A DNA stretch of 64,000 nucleotides. It comes from Cereibacter ovatus (lineage in GTDB: Bacteria > Pseudomonadota > Alphaproteobacteria > Rhodobacterales > Rhodobacteraceae). Position numbers and translations under genes: made by a program. Positions 1 through 9,787 of this stretch are shown piece after piece (positions within the stretch are counted from its first letter, which is position 1; each line of letters begins with the position of its first letter). Under the pieces are notes generated by a model. That model ran no database searches, was not told where the DNA came from, and saw only the letters and a program-made list of their open reading frames with translations. The DNA lies in NCBI RefSeq assembly GCF_900207575.1, contig NZ_OAOQ01000004.1:124001-188000 (forward strand), in the 5' to 3' direction.

Positions 1-3
1 GCC

Positions 4-828
4 ATGAAAGACGACCGCCGCCACCCGTTCCGGGACAGTTCGCAGGATATCGAAAGCGCGCACCGCATTCCGGACACGCCGCAAAGCCGCGCGCCGGCCT
101 ATCGGCTGGCCTTTGCCGACCCCGATTTCCTGATGCGGGACGAATTGCGCGCCGTGCGGCTGCAACTGGAACTGATGAAGCCGCAGATCGTGATGGATGA
201 ACGCGGCATCGTCTCGACCGTGGTGATGTTCGGCGGCGCCCGCATCCCCTCGCCGCAGCGCAAGGATGCCGCCCGCACCACCGGCCTTGCCGATCTTGCA
301 CATTATTACGAGGAAGCGCGCAAATTCGCCCGCGCCGTGACAGAGCGCAGCATGGAAACCTATGGCCGCGAATTCGTGATCGTGACCGGCGGCGGCCCCG
401 GCGTGATGGAGGCCGGAAACCTTGGCGCGCACGAAGCCGGCGGCCAGTCGATCGGGCTGAACATCGTGCTGCCGCACGAACAGGCGCCCAATGCCTATGT
501 GACACCCGACCTGTCGTTCAACTTCCACTATTTCGCCGTCCGCAAGATGCATTTCCTGATGCGCGCGCGGGCGGTGGTGGTGTTTCCCGGCGGCTTCGGC
601 ACGCTGGACGAGATGTTTGAAAGCCTGACGCTGATCCAGACCAAGCGGATGAAGCCGATCCCGTTCCTGCTGTTCGGCCGCGCCTTCTGGGAAAAGATCG
701 TGAACTGGCAGGCGCTGGCCGAGATCGGCACCATCTCGCCCGAGGATCTGCGCCTGTTCCGCTTTGTCGAAACCGCGGACGAGGCGCTGGACGCGCTGGA
801 CGACTGGGCGCAGCCGAACTGCGCCTAG
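4..828 (+). CDS. LOG-family protein (TIGR00730-type Rossmann fold)
   Basis: Encodes 274 residues of the LOG (lysine decarboxylase-like) family. Characterised members are phosphoribohydrolases that release free cytokinin-type bases from nucleoside monophosphates; the natural substrate of most bacterial members is unknown. Both family signatures are visible: GGGPGVMEA at residues 129-137 and PGGFGTLDE at 195-203, the latter carrying the catalytic and phosphate-binding elements. The roughly 70-residue N-terminal extension before the Rossmann core places it with the longer bacterial LOG proteins. The ATG lies three bases into the window, so its ribosome-binding site and promoter cannot be judged. 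It converges on the DUF2794 gene, with 11 bases between the stops. It should be cytoplasmic, as no signal peptide or membrane segment is seen. The family assignment is firm; the reaction is inferred. Confidence 0.9.
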   Translation: MKDDRRHPFRDSSQDIESAHRIPDTPQSRAPAYRLAFADPDFLMRDELRAVRLQLELMKPQIVMDERGIVSTVVMFGGARIPSPQRKDAARTTGLADLAHYYEEARKFARAVTERSMETYGREFVIVTGGGPGVMEAGNLGAHEAGGQSIGLNIVLPHEQAPNAYVTPDLSFNFHYFAVRKMHFLMRARAVVVFPGGFGTLDEMFESLTLIQTKRMKPIPFLLFGRAFWEKIVNWQALAEIGTISPEDLRLFRFVETADEALDALDDWAQPNCA

Positions 829-839
829 CGAAACCGGGC

Positions 840-1181
840 CTAATCCACCGGCCGGATCAGCTTGCGTTCCAGCACCCGCAGCACCTGCGCCAGATCATGG
901 CCGCGGCGCAGGATCTGGCCGTCCATGCCGACAACGGCATAGATCCCCTGCCGCGCCCGGAGCTTCGGCCGTTTCTCGATCCGGTAAAGCGGGCTTTCGG
1001 CCGTGCGGCGGAAGATCGCGAAGACCGCCACCTCGCGCAGGCAGGAAATGCCATAGTCGCGCCATTCGCCCATCGCGACCATCCGGCAGTAAAGGGCAAG
1101 GATCCGGCCCAACTCGTGCCGGTCGAAGCTCACCTGCTCGGGGATGTGCGGGGCAAAGTGGATCGGCGGCTGGACGGACAT
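840..1181 (-). CDS. DUF2794 domain-containing protein
   Basis: A 113-residue protein that I recognise as the alphaproteobacterial DUF2794 family, which has no established function. The frame opens further upstream, to 1304, but the family-like sequence begins at MSVQPPIHF, so the ATG at 1181 is chosen; the upstream extension is Arg-rich and resembles translated intergenic DNA. The protein is basic, with a central segment around YGISCLREVAVFAIFRR and a C-terminal IYAVVGMDGQILRRG segment that looks like a small beta-rich fold. No signal peptide or transmembrane helix is visible. It follows the asparaginase gene on the same strand at a distance of 258 bases with a strong hairpin between them, so it is probably transcribed separately. 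Confidence 0.75.
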   Translation of the reverse strand: MSVQPPIHFAPHIPEQVSFDRHELGRILALYCRMVAMGEWRDYGISCLREVAVFAIFRRTAESPLYRIEKRPKLRARQGIYAVVGMDGQILRRGHDLAQVLRVLERKLIRPVD

Positions 1182-1403
1182 TCCGAAAGGCTGAAGCAAT
1201 CGCCGCGGCAAGGCAAGCCTGAAGCCCCGCCGGGCGCGCGATCCGCAGCGCAATCGGCGGATGGGTCCGCAAATCGCCGCCGAAGGACCGCCATACGGCC
1301 GCAATTTCCCGCCAAGGTGGAACCTCGTAGCGAGTGCCGGCCACCCCGGCGGCAGGGCAAAGCTGTCCCAGTCCTGCCGCCGAACCGCCGGAGGTGTGCG
1401 GAC

Positions 1404-1432
1404 GGAAGCCCCCGATCCTGTCGGGGGCTTCC
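1404..1432 (-). terminator. Strong 12-bp hairpin after the asparaginase gene
   Basis: A perfect inverted repeat: GGAAGCCCCCGA at 1404-1415 pairs with TCGGGGGCTTCC at 1421-1432 across a 5-base loop. It starts 8 bases beyond the asparaginase stop codon. There is no T-tract on the minus strand, so it may be a weak intrinsic terminator or an mRNA 3'-end stabiliser. Confidence 0.55.
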
Positions 1433-1439
1433 GGATCAG

Positions 1440-2429
1440 TCATGGAAAGCCGGGCGCCGCGCGCAGGATGCCGGTCTGGATCCCGCGCCAGTTCACCTGC
1501 ACCGCATCCAGCCGCTTCAGCGTTGCCGGGTGCCCCGGATCCAGCAGCCCCAGCCGCACCAGCAGCGCCGCAATCGCCGCCTCGGACGCGCGCACCGATC
1601 CATCAAGGATCTTCAGCGCGATCCCCAGCCGCTTTTCCGGCACGATGGCCACGAACACCGCCTCGGCGCCGGTCTTGATCGCCACCCGCCCGCGCATCGC
1701 CCGCATCAGTTCGGTGCAGGCGCGGCCTTCGCCGGCCACCAGCTCGGGATGCGCCATCATCGCCTCGACCAGACGCGCCGCCGCACGGTCGCGCACACTG
1801 CCGCCCGACGGGGCCGCGGCAAAGACCGCCATCGCCCGCGCCAGACCCGCCACCGTGGTGGCAAAGTTCGGCGCCGAACAGCCGTCGATGCCAAAGCCGG
1901 GGCTTGCCTCGGCGGTCACGTCCTCGAACGCGGTGCGGACGGCTTGCTGCACCGGATGGTCGGGCAGCACATAGTCCGGCCCGGCCTTCAGATGCTGCGA
2001 CAGCATCAGAAAGCCCGCGTGCTTGCCCGAACAGTTGTTGTGGATCTGGCAAGGCTGCTGCCAGGCGCGGATCAGCCGGTCACGCTCGGCCGTGTCGGCG
2101 GGCATATGGGCCCCGCAGCGCAGATCGCCCTCGGCCAGCCCCAGATCGGACAGCCACTGGCCCACCTTGCCGACATGCAGCGCCGCGCCCTGATGGCTGG
2201 CACAGGCCAGGGCCAGTTGCTCGGACGACAGCCCCTTGCCGGCACCGCTTTCCAGCAGCGGCAGCGCCTGCACCATCTTGCAGGACGAGCGCGGAAAGAT
2301 CACCGCCCCCGGATCGCCCCAGCTTTCGACCAGACCGGCGTCCGCGCTCCATATGGCGGCATGTCCAAGGTGCCAGCTTTCCAGCAGGCCGCCGCGCCAC
2401 AGTTCCACCATCCTGACCGGATCTGTCAT
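1440..2429 (-). CDS. L-asparaginase II, rhizobial type (PF06089)
   Basis: Predicted to hydrolyse L-asparagine to aspartate and ammonia in the cytoplasm. The 329-residue protein belongs to the asparaginase class described from Rhizobium etli, which is unrelated to E. coli AnsA/AnsB. The diagnostic motifs are present: RSSCK (Ser and Lys of a beta-lactamase-like active site), NNCSGKHAG and DGCSAPNFA, whose cysteines contribute to the zinc/active-site region in the Rhizobium enzyme. The ATG at 2429 (MTDPVRMVEL) is preferred over the upstream ATG at 2462 because GAGGGGG precedes it at good spacing. No signal peptide is seen. The length matches the family. It is divergent from the IalB-like gene. 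Family membership is secure; substrate preference is inferred. Confidence 0.88.
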   Translation of the reverse strand: MTDPVRMVELWRGGLLESWHLGHAAIWSADAGLVESWGDPGAVIFPRSSCKMVQALPLLESGAGKGLSSEQLALACASHQGAALHVGKVGQWLSDLGLAEGDLRCGAHMPADTAERDRLIRAWQQPCQIHNNCSGKHAGFLMLSQHLKAGPDYVLPDHPVQQAVRTAFEDVTAEASPGFGIDGCSAPNFATTVAGLARAMAVFAAAPSGGSVRDRAAARLVEAMMAHPELVAGEGRACTELMRAMRGRVAIKTGAEAVFVAIVPEKRLGIALKILDGSVRASEAAIAALLVRLGLLDPGHPATLKRLDAVQVNWRGIQTGILRAAPGFP

Positions 2430-2595
2430 GGCCCCCTCACAGCTGCGCGATTTTGTGCCCAAGAGGGCTTTGAAGCCGCGCGGTGCTTGCGCTAAGAAGC
2501 GTTATCGGGTTGAAACGGCCTGCGCTACGGGAAAAGCACGTCTCAAGACGGCGTAGGGCGGGCAGAGGCACTGGCAGCTGGAGGCTGTGAACGAC

Positions 2596-3126
2596 ATGAG
2601 GATCAGGATGGGGCGCCTGCTTCCGGCGGTGGCGATCGCGCTGGCCGGGACCGCGACGGGTGCTGTGGCGCAGGAATCCACGAACCGCGTGGCGACCAAG
2701 ACCGACTGGAGCGTGTTTACCGAAAGTTCGCCCAAAGAGTGCTGGGGCGTATCCAGCCCAAAGCAAAGCGAGGCGACGCGCGACGGCAAGCCGGTATCCG
2801 TGCGGCGCGGCGACACGCTGCTGTTCGTGACCTTCCGCCCCGGCGCGGGCGCCAAGGGCGAGGTGTCTTACACCGGCGGCTATCCGTTCGCGCCCGGCTC
2901 GACCGTGAATGTGAACATCGGCGGCACCACCTATGACCTGTTCACCGATGGCGAATGGGCCTGGCCCGCGAATGCGCAGGACGATGGCGCACTGCTGGCG
3001 GCGATGAAGCGCGGCAGCACCGCCGTGCTGACAGCCCGCTCGGCCCGCGGCACCCAGACCAAGGATACCTTCTCGCTCTCGGGCTTCACCGCCGCGATGA
3101 CCGACGCCGAGACGCGCTGCAAGTAA
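2596..3126 (+). CDS. Invasion-associated locus B (IalB) family protein
   Basis: A secreted protein of about 176 residues. The N-terminus has a classical Sec signal peptide (basic [10 protein letters not shown], a hydrophobic run, then an AVAQ-type cleavage site), leaving a beta-rich mature domain with conserved CW and C-terminal RC cysteines that could form a disulfide. The fold matches the IalB family, named after a Bartonella erythrocyte-invasion factor but widespread in non-pathogenic alphaproteobacteria, where its job is unknown. The start is ambiguous: GTG at 2587 lies only two bases after GGAGG, ATG at 2596 eleven bases after it, and ATG at 2608 also fits the signal peptide. The ATG at 2596 is a compromise. 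The gene is monocistronic, ending at a strong terminator, and the protein is probably periplasmic. Confidence 0.85.
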   Translation: MRIRMGRLLPAVAIALAGTATGAVAQESTNRVATKTDWSVFTESSPKECWGVSSPKQSEATRDGKPVSVRRGDTLLFVTFRPGAGAKGEVSYTGGYPFAPGSTVNVNIGGTTYDLFTDGEWAWPANAQDDGALLAAMKRGSTAVLTARSARGTQTKDTFSLSGFTAAMTDAETRCK

Positions 3127-3146
3127 CGCGCGCCGCTTTCGTCTGC

Positions 3147-3175
3147 GCCCCGGCCCGTCGCGGCCGGGGCTTTTT
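3147..3175 (+). terminator. Rho-independent terminator after the IalB-like gene
   Basis: A 9-bp GC stem (GCCCCGGCC 3147-3155 with GGCCGGGGC 3162-3170), a 6-base loop and TTTTT at 3171-3175. This is a textbook intrinsic terminator on the plus strand, 20 bases after the stop codon. Confidence 0.9.
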
Positions 3176-3241
3176 CATGCGGGTTTCGTTTTCGCCGCGA
3201 ATCCCCTATATCAGGCGCTTCCTGCTGCCAAAGGCCACCCC

Positions 3242-4420
3242 ATGACCGCCACCGCCCCGATCACTCAGGATGTGACCACCCTGCCGCGCAACCTGCCCGA
3301 GGGCGGCCCGGTCAATATCGTCGGCCTGACCCGCGAGGAACTGAGCGCCGCGCTGATCGCCGCCGGCACGCCCGAGCGGCAGGCGAAAATGCGCACCGGG
3401 CAGGTCTGGCAGTGGGTCTATCACTGGGGAGTGCGCGATTTTGCACAGATGACCAACCTTGCGAAAGACTATCGCGCGCTGCTGGCCCGGAACTTCGTGA
3501 TTTCCCTGCCAGAGGTGGTGACCCGGCAGATCTCGGCCGATGGCACACGCAAGTATCTGATCCGCATCGCCGGCGGGCACGAGGTCGAAACCGTCTACAT
3601 CCCCGAGGAAGGCCGCGGCACGCTGTGCGTCTCGTCTCAGGTCGGTTGCACGCTGACCTGTTCCTTCTGCCATACCGGCACGCAAAAACTGGTGCGCAAC
3701 CTGACCGCCGGCGAGATTGTCGGCCAGTTGATGCTGGCGCGCGACGATCTGGGCGAATGGCCCGAACGCGGGGCGCCGAAGGATGAAACCCGGCTGGTGT
3801 CGAACCTCGTGCTGATGGGCATGGGCGAGCCGCTTTACAATTTCGAGAATGTCCGCGCCGCGATGAAAGTGGTGATGGATGGCGAGGGGCTGTCGCTGTC
3901 GCGGCGCCGGATCACGCTGTCCACCTCGGGCGTGGTGCCGGAAATCGCCCGCACCGCAACCGAGATCGGCTGCCAGTTGGCGGTGTCGTTTCACGCCACC
4001 ACCGACGAGGTGCGCGACATCCTTGTTCCGATCAACAAACGGTGGAACATCCGCACCCTGCTGGATGCGCTGCGCGACTATCCGAACCTGTCGAACTCGG
4101 AGCGGATCACCTTTGAATATGTGATGCTGGACGGCATCAACGACAGCGACGCCGACGCGCGGCGTCTGGTCAAGCTGATCGCGGGGATCCCGGCCAAGAT
4201 CAACCTGATCCCGTTCAACGAATGGCCGGGCGCGCCGTATCGCCGGTCGTCACCCGAACGGATCGCGGCTTTTGCCGACATCATCTACAAGGCGGGCTAT
4301 GCCTCGCCGATCCGCACCCCGCGCGGCGAGGATATCATGGCGGCCTGCGGCCAGTTGAAATCCGCGACCGAGCGCGCCCGGAAAAGCCGGGCACAGATCG
4401 CGGCCGAGACCGGGCTTTAG
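3242..4420 (+). CDS. rlmN: Dual-specificity RNA methyltransferase RlmN
   Basis: A radical-SAM enzyme that methylates C2 of adenosine 2503 in 23S rRNA and of adenosine 37 in some tRNAs. The 392-residue protein has the CX3CX2C iron-sulfur ligands at Cys136, Cys140 and Cys143. Cys369 (in AACGQL near the C-terminus) corresponds to the mCys that carries the methylene in the E. coli enzyme. The GMGEPL motif after the cluster site binds SAM. The start ATG has an AAGG seven bases upstream. The gene overlaps the convergent NlpC/P60 gene by four bases at the stops, so the two mRNAs are antisense at their 3' ends. No sign of truncation or transfer. Confidence 0.96.
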   Translation: MTATAPITQDVTTLPRNLPEGGPVNIVGLTREELSAALIAAGTPERQAKMRTGQVWQWVYHWGVRDFAQMTNLAKDYRALLARNFVISLPEVVTRQISADGTRKYLIRIAGGHEVETVYIPEEGRGTLCVSSQVGCTLTCSFCHTGTQKLVRNLTAGEIVGQLMLARDDLGEWPERGAPKDETRLVSNLVLMGMGEPLYNFENVRAAMKVVMDGEGLSLSRRRITLSTSGVVPEIARTATEIGCQLAVSFHATTDEVRDILVPINKRWNIRTLLDALRDYPNLSNSERITFEYVMLDGINDSDADARRLVKLIAGIPAKINLIPFNEWPGAPYRRSSPERIAAFADIIYKAGYASPIRTPRGEDIMAACGQLKSATERARKSRAQIAAETGL

Positions 4421-5228
4421 ACCCGGCGTCGGGCGGTCAGCGGGCCGCCGCCCGCGGCCTCGATCCGGGCAAGGGTGGCGGCGATCGGCTCGATCGCGAC
4501 GGCCATATGGTGGCCGTTGGCATGGATCATCGTGTCGGCATCGACCGCCATCGCGACATGGCCTTTCCAGAACAGCAGATCGCCGCGGCGCAGGTCTTCG
4601 TTGACGGCATGGCCCAGTTCCTGTTGCAAATCGCTGTCGCCCGGGCAGGGGATGCCGCAGGCCAGCAGCGCCGCCTGCACCAACCCCGAACAATCGATCC
4701 CCGCCCGGCTGTTGCCGCCCCACAGATAGGGCGTGCCCAGAAACATCAGCGCCACCGCAACCGGATCGTCAAAGCGGTGATCCACCGGGGCAAGATGCGG
4801 AACCGGCACCCAACCCTCTGGCGTTTCGTAGAAATTTCGCGCTTCGCCAATGACACGGACCTTCGCGCCAAAGCTGAGGCTGGCCAGATCACGGTCCTGC
4901 ACGCGGGGCCCGGCATAAAGATGCGTGGCAGGGGCGGTCACGACATGGGTCACCGGCGCCTCGGGGGCCAGCGCCCCCTCGGGCAGCCAGCCGCAATAGC
5001 CGTCCTTCGCGGCGCGGCCAAAGGCATGGCCCTCGCGCCGGTCGATGACCAGAAAACCGTCTCCCATCAACACCTGCCGCTCTCGTGCGCCGCCGGGCGC
5101 ACGCAGCAGATCGGCCAGCGGCACCCGCACCTGCGCGGGCTCGCCTTCGGTGAAGCGGACGGCATCGATCCGGCCTTGCAGCGAGACATGCGCGACCTCG
5201 CCGCTGAAGGGTGTCAGGCGCCGGTCCA

Positions 5229-5232
<4 letters not shown>
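4417..5232 (-). CDS. NlpC/P60 family peptidoglycan hydrolase with SH3-like domains
   Basis: A C40-family peptidase of 271 residues, likely a gamma-D-glutamyl-diamino acid endopeptidase acting on cell-wall peptides. The C-terminal third carries the catalytic residues: Cys181 in GIDCSGLV, His225 in WKGHVAMAV and His237 in MIHANG. Residues of roughly 1-150 look like two bacterial SH3-type segments, the arrangement seen in alphaproteobacterial DipM-independent NlpC/P60 enzymes. No signal peptide is recognisable, which fits either cytoplasmic recycling of murein peptides or a non-classical N-terminus. The start codon overlaps the aminopeptidase stop (ATGA, 5229-5232), so translation is probably coupled, and the pairing with an M17 aminopeptidase suggests joint degradation of murein or other peptides. 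Confidence 0.88.
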
Positions 5233-6611
<1,379 letters not shown>

Positions 6612-6678
6612 GGCGGCTTCCGCTGGCTGGCAATCGGCCGAAGCCTATCCGTTCCCGCGCCACCCGCAACCCCCGCCC

Positions 6679-7062
6679 TCAGATCGAGCGGTCGAGCAAT
6701 TCCCTGTCCATCGCCAGCGAGCGTTCCGCAATGCGGATCAGCCGCGCCCAGACCGCGGCAAATGCCGTCATGTCGCCCGAGGCGAAGGCGGTGCGCGCAT
6801 CGCCCGCCACAAGGCCAAGGCTGACCATGCCGAGGTTTTCCGCCAGCCGCTGAAGCCTTCGCAACCGGCGCGGCACATCGGTCAGGCTGCGCCCGCGCAC
6901 CTGCTGGGCCAGCCCCGCGATCGTCAGCGCCAGTTCCCCCAGCGCCCGGTTGACCACCTGTTCCGCCGCCGTCACCCCCATCTCGCGATACATCGCGGCG
7001 ATCGCCTCGCCATCCTGACGCACCCTCTCCAGCGGCCGCAGCGCCGTAATCATGCAACCCAT
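6679..7062 (-). CDS. Unrecognised small helical protein
   Basis: A 127-residue protein that I do not recognise. It is predicted to be almost entirely alpha-helical, with heptad-like leucine spacing (for example VVNRALGELALTIAGLAQQV and LRRLQRLAENLGMVSLGLV), no signal peptide and no cysteine beyond the first residues. Three in-frame ATGs lie at 7071, 7062 and 7053; the middle one has AAGGA eight bases upstream and is chosen. The gene sits 67 bases upstream of the aminopeptidase on the same strand and diverges from carbonic anhydrase, so it could be the first gene of the aminopeptidase-NlpC/P60 operon. Codon use resembles the neighbours, which argues for a real gene. Function unknown. Confidence 0.6.
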   Translation of the reverse strand: MGCMITALRPLERVRQDGEAIAAMYREMGVTAAEQVVNRALGELALTIAGLAQQVRGRSLTDVPRRLRRLQRLAENLGMVSLGLVAGDARTAFASGDMTAFAAVWARLIRIAERSLAMDRELLDRSI

Positions 7063-7205
7063 GTCACCCATCCTTCACATTCACACCCGCGCCAAGGATT
7101 GCCGGGTCGCGCTGAAGAAAAGGTTGCCGGGTGCAGCAATATATCCCTCGAATTTTTCCCAGCCTTTGCGTAATCAGGCGGGCGCACTGCGAGAGGGATC
7201 ATGCG

Positions 7206-7853
7206 ATGGAGAAATCCAAGCCGCTTCCGAACTACCTTGTCCAGCGGTTCTATGGCTGGCGGGCGACCACATTCGCCGACAACAAGGCATGGTATCGCCG
7301 TCTTGCCGAATCCGGCCAGCATCCGCGCGCGATGGTGATCTCGTGCTGCGATTCGCGGGTGCATGTGACATCGATCTTCGGCGCGGACGAGGGCGAGTTC
7401 TTCATTCACCGCAACATCGCCAGCCTTGTGCCGGCCTACAGCCCCGATGGCGAGCCGCACGGCACCTCGGCGGCGGTGGAATATGCGGTTCAGGCGCTGA
7501 AGGTGGCGCATATCGTGGTGCTGGGCCATTCGAACTGCGGCGGCGTGAAGGGCTGCCACGACATGTGTTCGGGCCACGCGCCAGAGCTTGAGGATCGGTC
7601 AAGCTTTGTCGGCCGCTGGATGGACATCCTGCGCCCCGGCTATGAACGGGTGCGCGATCTGCCCGACGAACGCCGGATCGAGGCGCTGGAGAAAGAAGCG
7701 GTTCTGGTCAGCCTGTCGAACCTGATGACCTTCCCCTTCGTGCGCGAAGCGGTCGAATCCGACCGGCTGACTTTGCACGGACTTTGGACCCACATCGGCG
7801 AAGGCGGGCTGGAACAGTTCGTTCCGGCGCAGGGCGCCTTCGTTCCGGTCTGA
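7206..7853 (+). CDS. Beta-class carbonic anhydrase
   Basis: Catalyses reversible hydration of CO2 to bicarbonate in the cytoplasm. The 215-residue protein carries the beta-class zinc ligands: Cys48 in CDSR, His108 and Cys111 in GHSNCGG. Asp49 and Arg51 form the catalytic dyad. The open frame extends upstream to 7131, but the ATG at 7206 is preceded by GAGAGGG at good spacing and matches the family N-terminus (EKSKPLPNYL). The gene diverges from the unrecognised helical gene and ends at a strong terminator, so it is probably monocistronic. Expected roles are bicarbonate supply for carboxylases and pH homeostasis. Confidence 0.95.
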   Translation: MEKSKPLPNYLVQRFYGWRATTFADNKAWYRRLAESGQHPRAMVISCCDSRVHVTSIFGADEGEFFIHRNIASLVPAYSPDGEPHGTSAAVEYAVQALKVAHIVVLGHSNCGGVKGCHDMCSGHAPELEDRSSFVGRWMDILRPGYERVRDLPDERRIEALEKEAVLVSLSNLMTFPFVREAVESDRLTLHGLWTHIGEGGLEQFVPAQGAFVPV

Positions 7854-7869
7854 TCCGGCCCGGAACATG

Positions 7870-7897
7870 AAAAAGGCGCGGGAAACCGCGCCTTTTT
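7870..7897 (+). terminator. Intrinsic terminator after carbonic anhydrase
   Basis: AAAAAGGCGCGG at 7870-7881 pairs with CCGCGCCTTTTT at 7886-7897 around a GAAA tetraloop, and the T-run continues to 7898. With A-tract and T-tract on both sides it can work in both directions. Confidence 0.92.
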
Positions 7898-7934
7898 TTG
7901 CACCCTGAAAGCAGATCCGGCGGTTACCGCCCCC

Positions 7935-7994
7935 CCGCTTGCGCGATGGGCGTTCGCGGCTGACGACCTTCCACTGGAAGGTCGTCCGGGCGCC
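7935..7994. repeat. 60-bp palindromic repeat, copy 1
   Basis: First of two identical 60-bp units 74 bp apart. It contains a perfect 11-bp inverted repeat (7962-7972 with 7976-7986, loop ACT). The second copy is at 8009-8068, and the 14 bases between them are not repeated. No T-tract follows, so it is not a standard terminator. Confidence 0.95.
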
Positions 7995-8008
7995 ACCTTG
8001 CCAGCCCA

Positions 8009-8068
8009 CCGCTTGCGCGATGGGCGTTCGCGGCTGACGACCTTCCACTGGAAGGTCGTCCGGGCGCC
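8009..8068. repeat. 60-bp palindromic repeat, copy 2
   Basis: Identical to 7935-7994. Its 11-bp stem occupies 8036-8046 and 8050-8060. It ends two bases before the asd stop codon region (asd ends at 8071), so on the minus strand both units lie in the asd 3' untranslated region and could stabilise or terminate that mRNA. Confidence 0.95.
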
Positions 8069-8070
8069 GC

Positions 8071-9093
8071 TCACCCCTTCTTGAGGCAGCGGTTGCCGAG
8101 GACTTCGGCGATCTGCACCGCGTTCAGCGCCGCGCCCTTGCGCAGGTTGTCCGAAACGCACCACAGGTTCAGGCCGTTGTCGATCGTCGAATCCTGCCGG
8201 ATACGGCTGATGTAGGTCGCATATTCGCCCACACATTCGACCGGGGTGATGTAGCCGCCCGCTTCGCGCTTGTCGACGACAAGGACGCCCGGCGCCTCGC
8301 GCAGGATCTCGCGGGCTTCCTCTTCGTCAAGAAAGTCCTCGAACTCGATGTTGATCGCTTCGGAATGGCCTACGAACACCGGAACCCGCACGCAGGTCGC
8401 GGTGACCTTCACCTTCGGATCGAGAATCTTCTTGGTCTCGGCCACCATCTTCCACTCTTCCTTGGTGGAGCCGTCCTCCATGAAGGTGTCGATATGCGGG
8501 ATCACGTTGAAGGCGATCTGCTTGGTGAACTTCTTCGGCGCCACTTCCTGACCGGGGACATAGACGCCCTTGGTCTGGTCCCACAGCTCGTCGATGCCGG
8601 CCTTGCCCGCGCCCGAAACGGATTGGTAGGTCGAGACCACCACCCGCTTGATCCGCGCCCGGTCGTGCAGCGGCTTCAGCGCCACCACCATCTGGGCGGT
8701 CGAGCAGTTGGGGTTGGCGATGATGTTCTTGGCCTTGTAGCCTTCGATCGCATCGGCGTTCACTTCCGGCACGATCAGCGGAACCTGCGGGTCATAGCGG
8801 TAGAGCGACGAGTTGTCGATCACCACGCAGCCCGCCGCCGCGGCCTTCGGCGCATAGACCTTGGTCGCGTCAGAGCCGACCGCGAACAGCGCAATGTCCC
8901 AGCCGGTGAAGTCGAAGGTATCGAGATCCTTGGTCGTCAGGGTCTTGTCGCCAAAGCTTACTTCGGTTCCCAGGGACTTGCGGCTTGCCAAAGCGGCAAT
9001 CTCATCCACCGGAAACTCGCGCTCGGCGAGGATGTTCAGCATTTCGCGGCCCACGTTGCCCGTGGCACCCGCGACGACGACCCTGTAGCCCAT
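8071..9093 (-). CDS. asd: Aspartate-semialdehyde dehydrogenase
   Basis: Reduces aspartyl phosphate to aspartate-semialdehyde with NADPH, the branch point for lysine, diaminopimelate, threonine and methionine. The 340-residue protein begins MGYRVVVAGATGNVG, a Rossmann GXXGXXG motif, and contains the catalytic cysteine in NPNCSTAQ. The ATG at 9093 is preferred to the upstream ATGs at 9108 and 9219 because AAGGGG lies seven bases upstream and the sequence before it is not family-like. It lies 67 bases downstream of the GT29 gene on the same strand. Two palindromic repeat units follow the stop codon. Confidence 0.96.
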   Translation of the reverse strand: MGYRVVVAGATGNVGREMLNILAEREFPVDEIAALASRKSLGTEVSFGDKTLTTKDLDTFDFTGWDIALFAVGSDATKVYAPKAAAAGCVVIDNSSLYRYDPQVPLIVPEVNADAIEGYKAKNIIANPNCSTAQMVVALKPLHDRARIKRVVVSTYQSVSGAGKAGIDELWDQTKGVYVPGQEVAPKKFTKQIAFNVIPHIDTFMEDGSTKEEWKMVAETKKILDPKVKVTATCVRVPVFVGHSEAINIEFEDFLDEEEAREILREAPGVLVVDKREAGGYITPVECVGEYATYISRIRQDSTIDNGLNLWCVSDNLRKGAALNAVQIAEVLGNRCLKKG

Positions 9094-9160
9094 CGGGGAC
9101 CCCTTCATTGTCGGAATGACGCGCCCCAATAGCGCAAGCAGGGTCAGGGGGGAAGCGGAA

Positions 9161-9787
9161 TCAGGGCGCGGCTTCCCGCAACGAGAAACGGGGGTCGCGC
9201 TGCAACAGATCGCGGACAAAGGCGCCTTCGGCCGCGAAATCGTGTGGCACGCGGTCGGCGGTGCGGCTGCCGCTCAGCGACAGGCTGGCGAAGAAGTCAA
9301 AGCCGTAAAGCGTGACCCCCGCCGCCCGGCTGCGCGCCAGAAGGTCGATCATCATCAGCCCGGTGCTGGGCGGTGCGCCAAGGCGCTGCCGCAGCTCGTG
9401 GTAATCCGCCAGCGGATGCAGATAGAAGCCGCGCCGGCTGGCGACATGCCACGGCAGGCGTTTGCGCTTGTGCGACATCCACAGCACCAGCCGGGGGCCA
9501 AGGCGATCCAGCGCATCCGCCTTGACCGAGGTCGCCAGCGCCAGCACATCCGTCCGCGTCCCATGAGAGGCGGCGGCAGGCATCGGCGCACGATTCAGCC
9601 GGATCACCAGATCGGCGGCGTCGATCTCGTCTCCGAACCGGGCGTCGGACAGGCTTCGGGCATTGCCCACCAACGCGATCCGTTCGGTGGCAAAGCGCGC
9701 AAGCAGCGCCTCTTCCGACAGCGACAGCGCGGCCAGCGGCGCTTCGCGGCGCAGCGTGCGGGCAAGCAGGAAGCCAAGACGGGTCAT
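9161..9787 (-). CDS. GT29 (sialyltransferase-like) glycosyltransferase
   Basis: A 208-residue protein with the landmarks of CAZy family GT29. A sialyl motif L equivalent at residues 39-66 contains LVGNARSLSD and DLVIRLN. A motif S equivalent at about 140-166 contains PSTGLMMIDLL and LYGFDFF. An HX4E motif, His182-Glu187 (HDFAAE), matches motif VS and holds the catalytic base histidine. Characterised GT29 enzymes transfer sialic acid from CMP-sugars; the bacterial donor here is unproven. It is much shorter than animal enzymes because stem and transmembrane segment are absent, so it is probably cytoplasmic. Its ATG overlaps the GT4 stop (ATGA, 9784-9787), so the two are translationally coupled and probably build one surface glycan. 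Confidence 0.82.
   Translation of the reverse strand: MTRLGFLLARTLRREAPLAALSLSEEALLARFATERIALVGNARSLSDARFGDEIDAADLVIRLNRAPMPAAASHGTRTDVLALATSVKADALDRLGPRLVLWMSHKRKRLPWHVASRRGFYLHPLADYHELRQRLGAPPSTGLMMIDLLARSRAAGVTLYGFDFFASLSLSGSRTADRVPHDFAAEGAFVRDLLQRDPRFSLREAAP

Noticed and set aside
895-1443. Minus-strand frame overlapping the asparaginase stop by ATGA and running over DUF2794
   Set aside because: Its sequence passes through the terminator hairpin and then through DUF2794 in another frame, with shadow-like Pro/Arg/Gly composition.
7935-8068. CRISPR array
   Set aside because: Only two repeats of 60 bp with a 14-base spacer, no further units and no cas genes. Repeat and spacer lengths are wrong for CRISPR.
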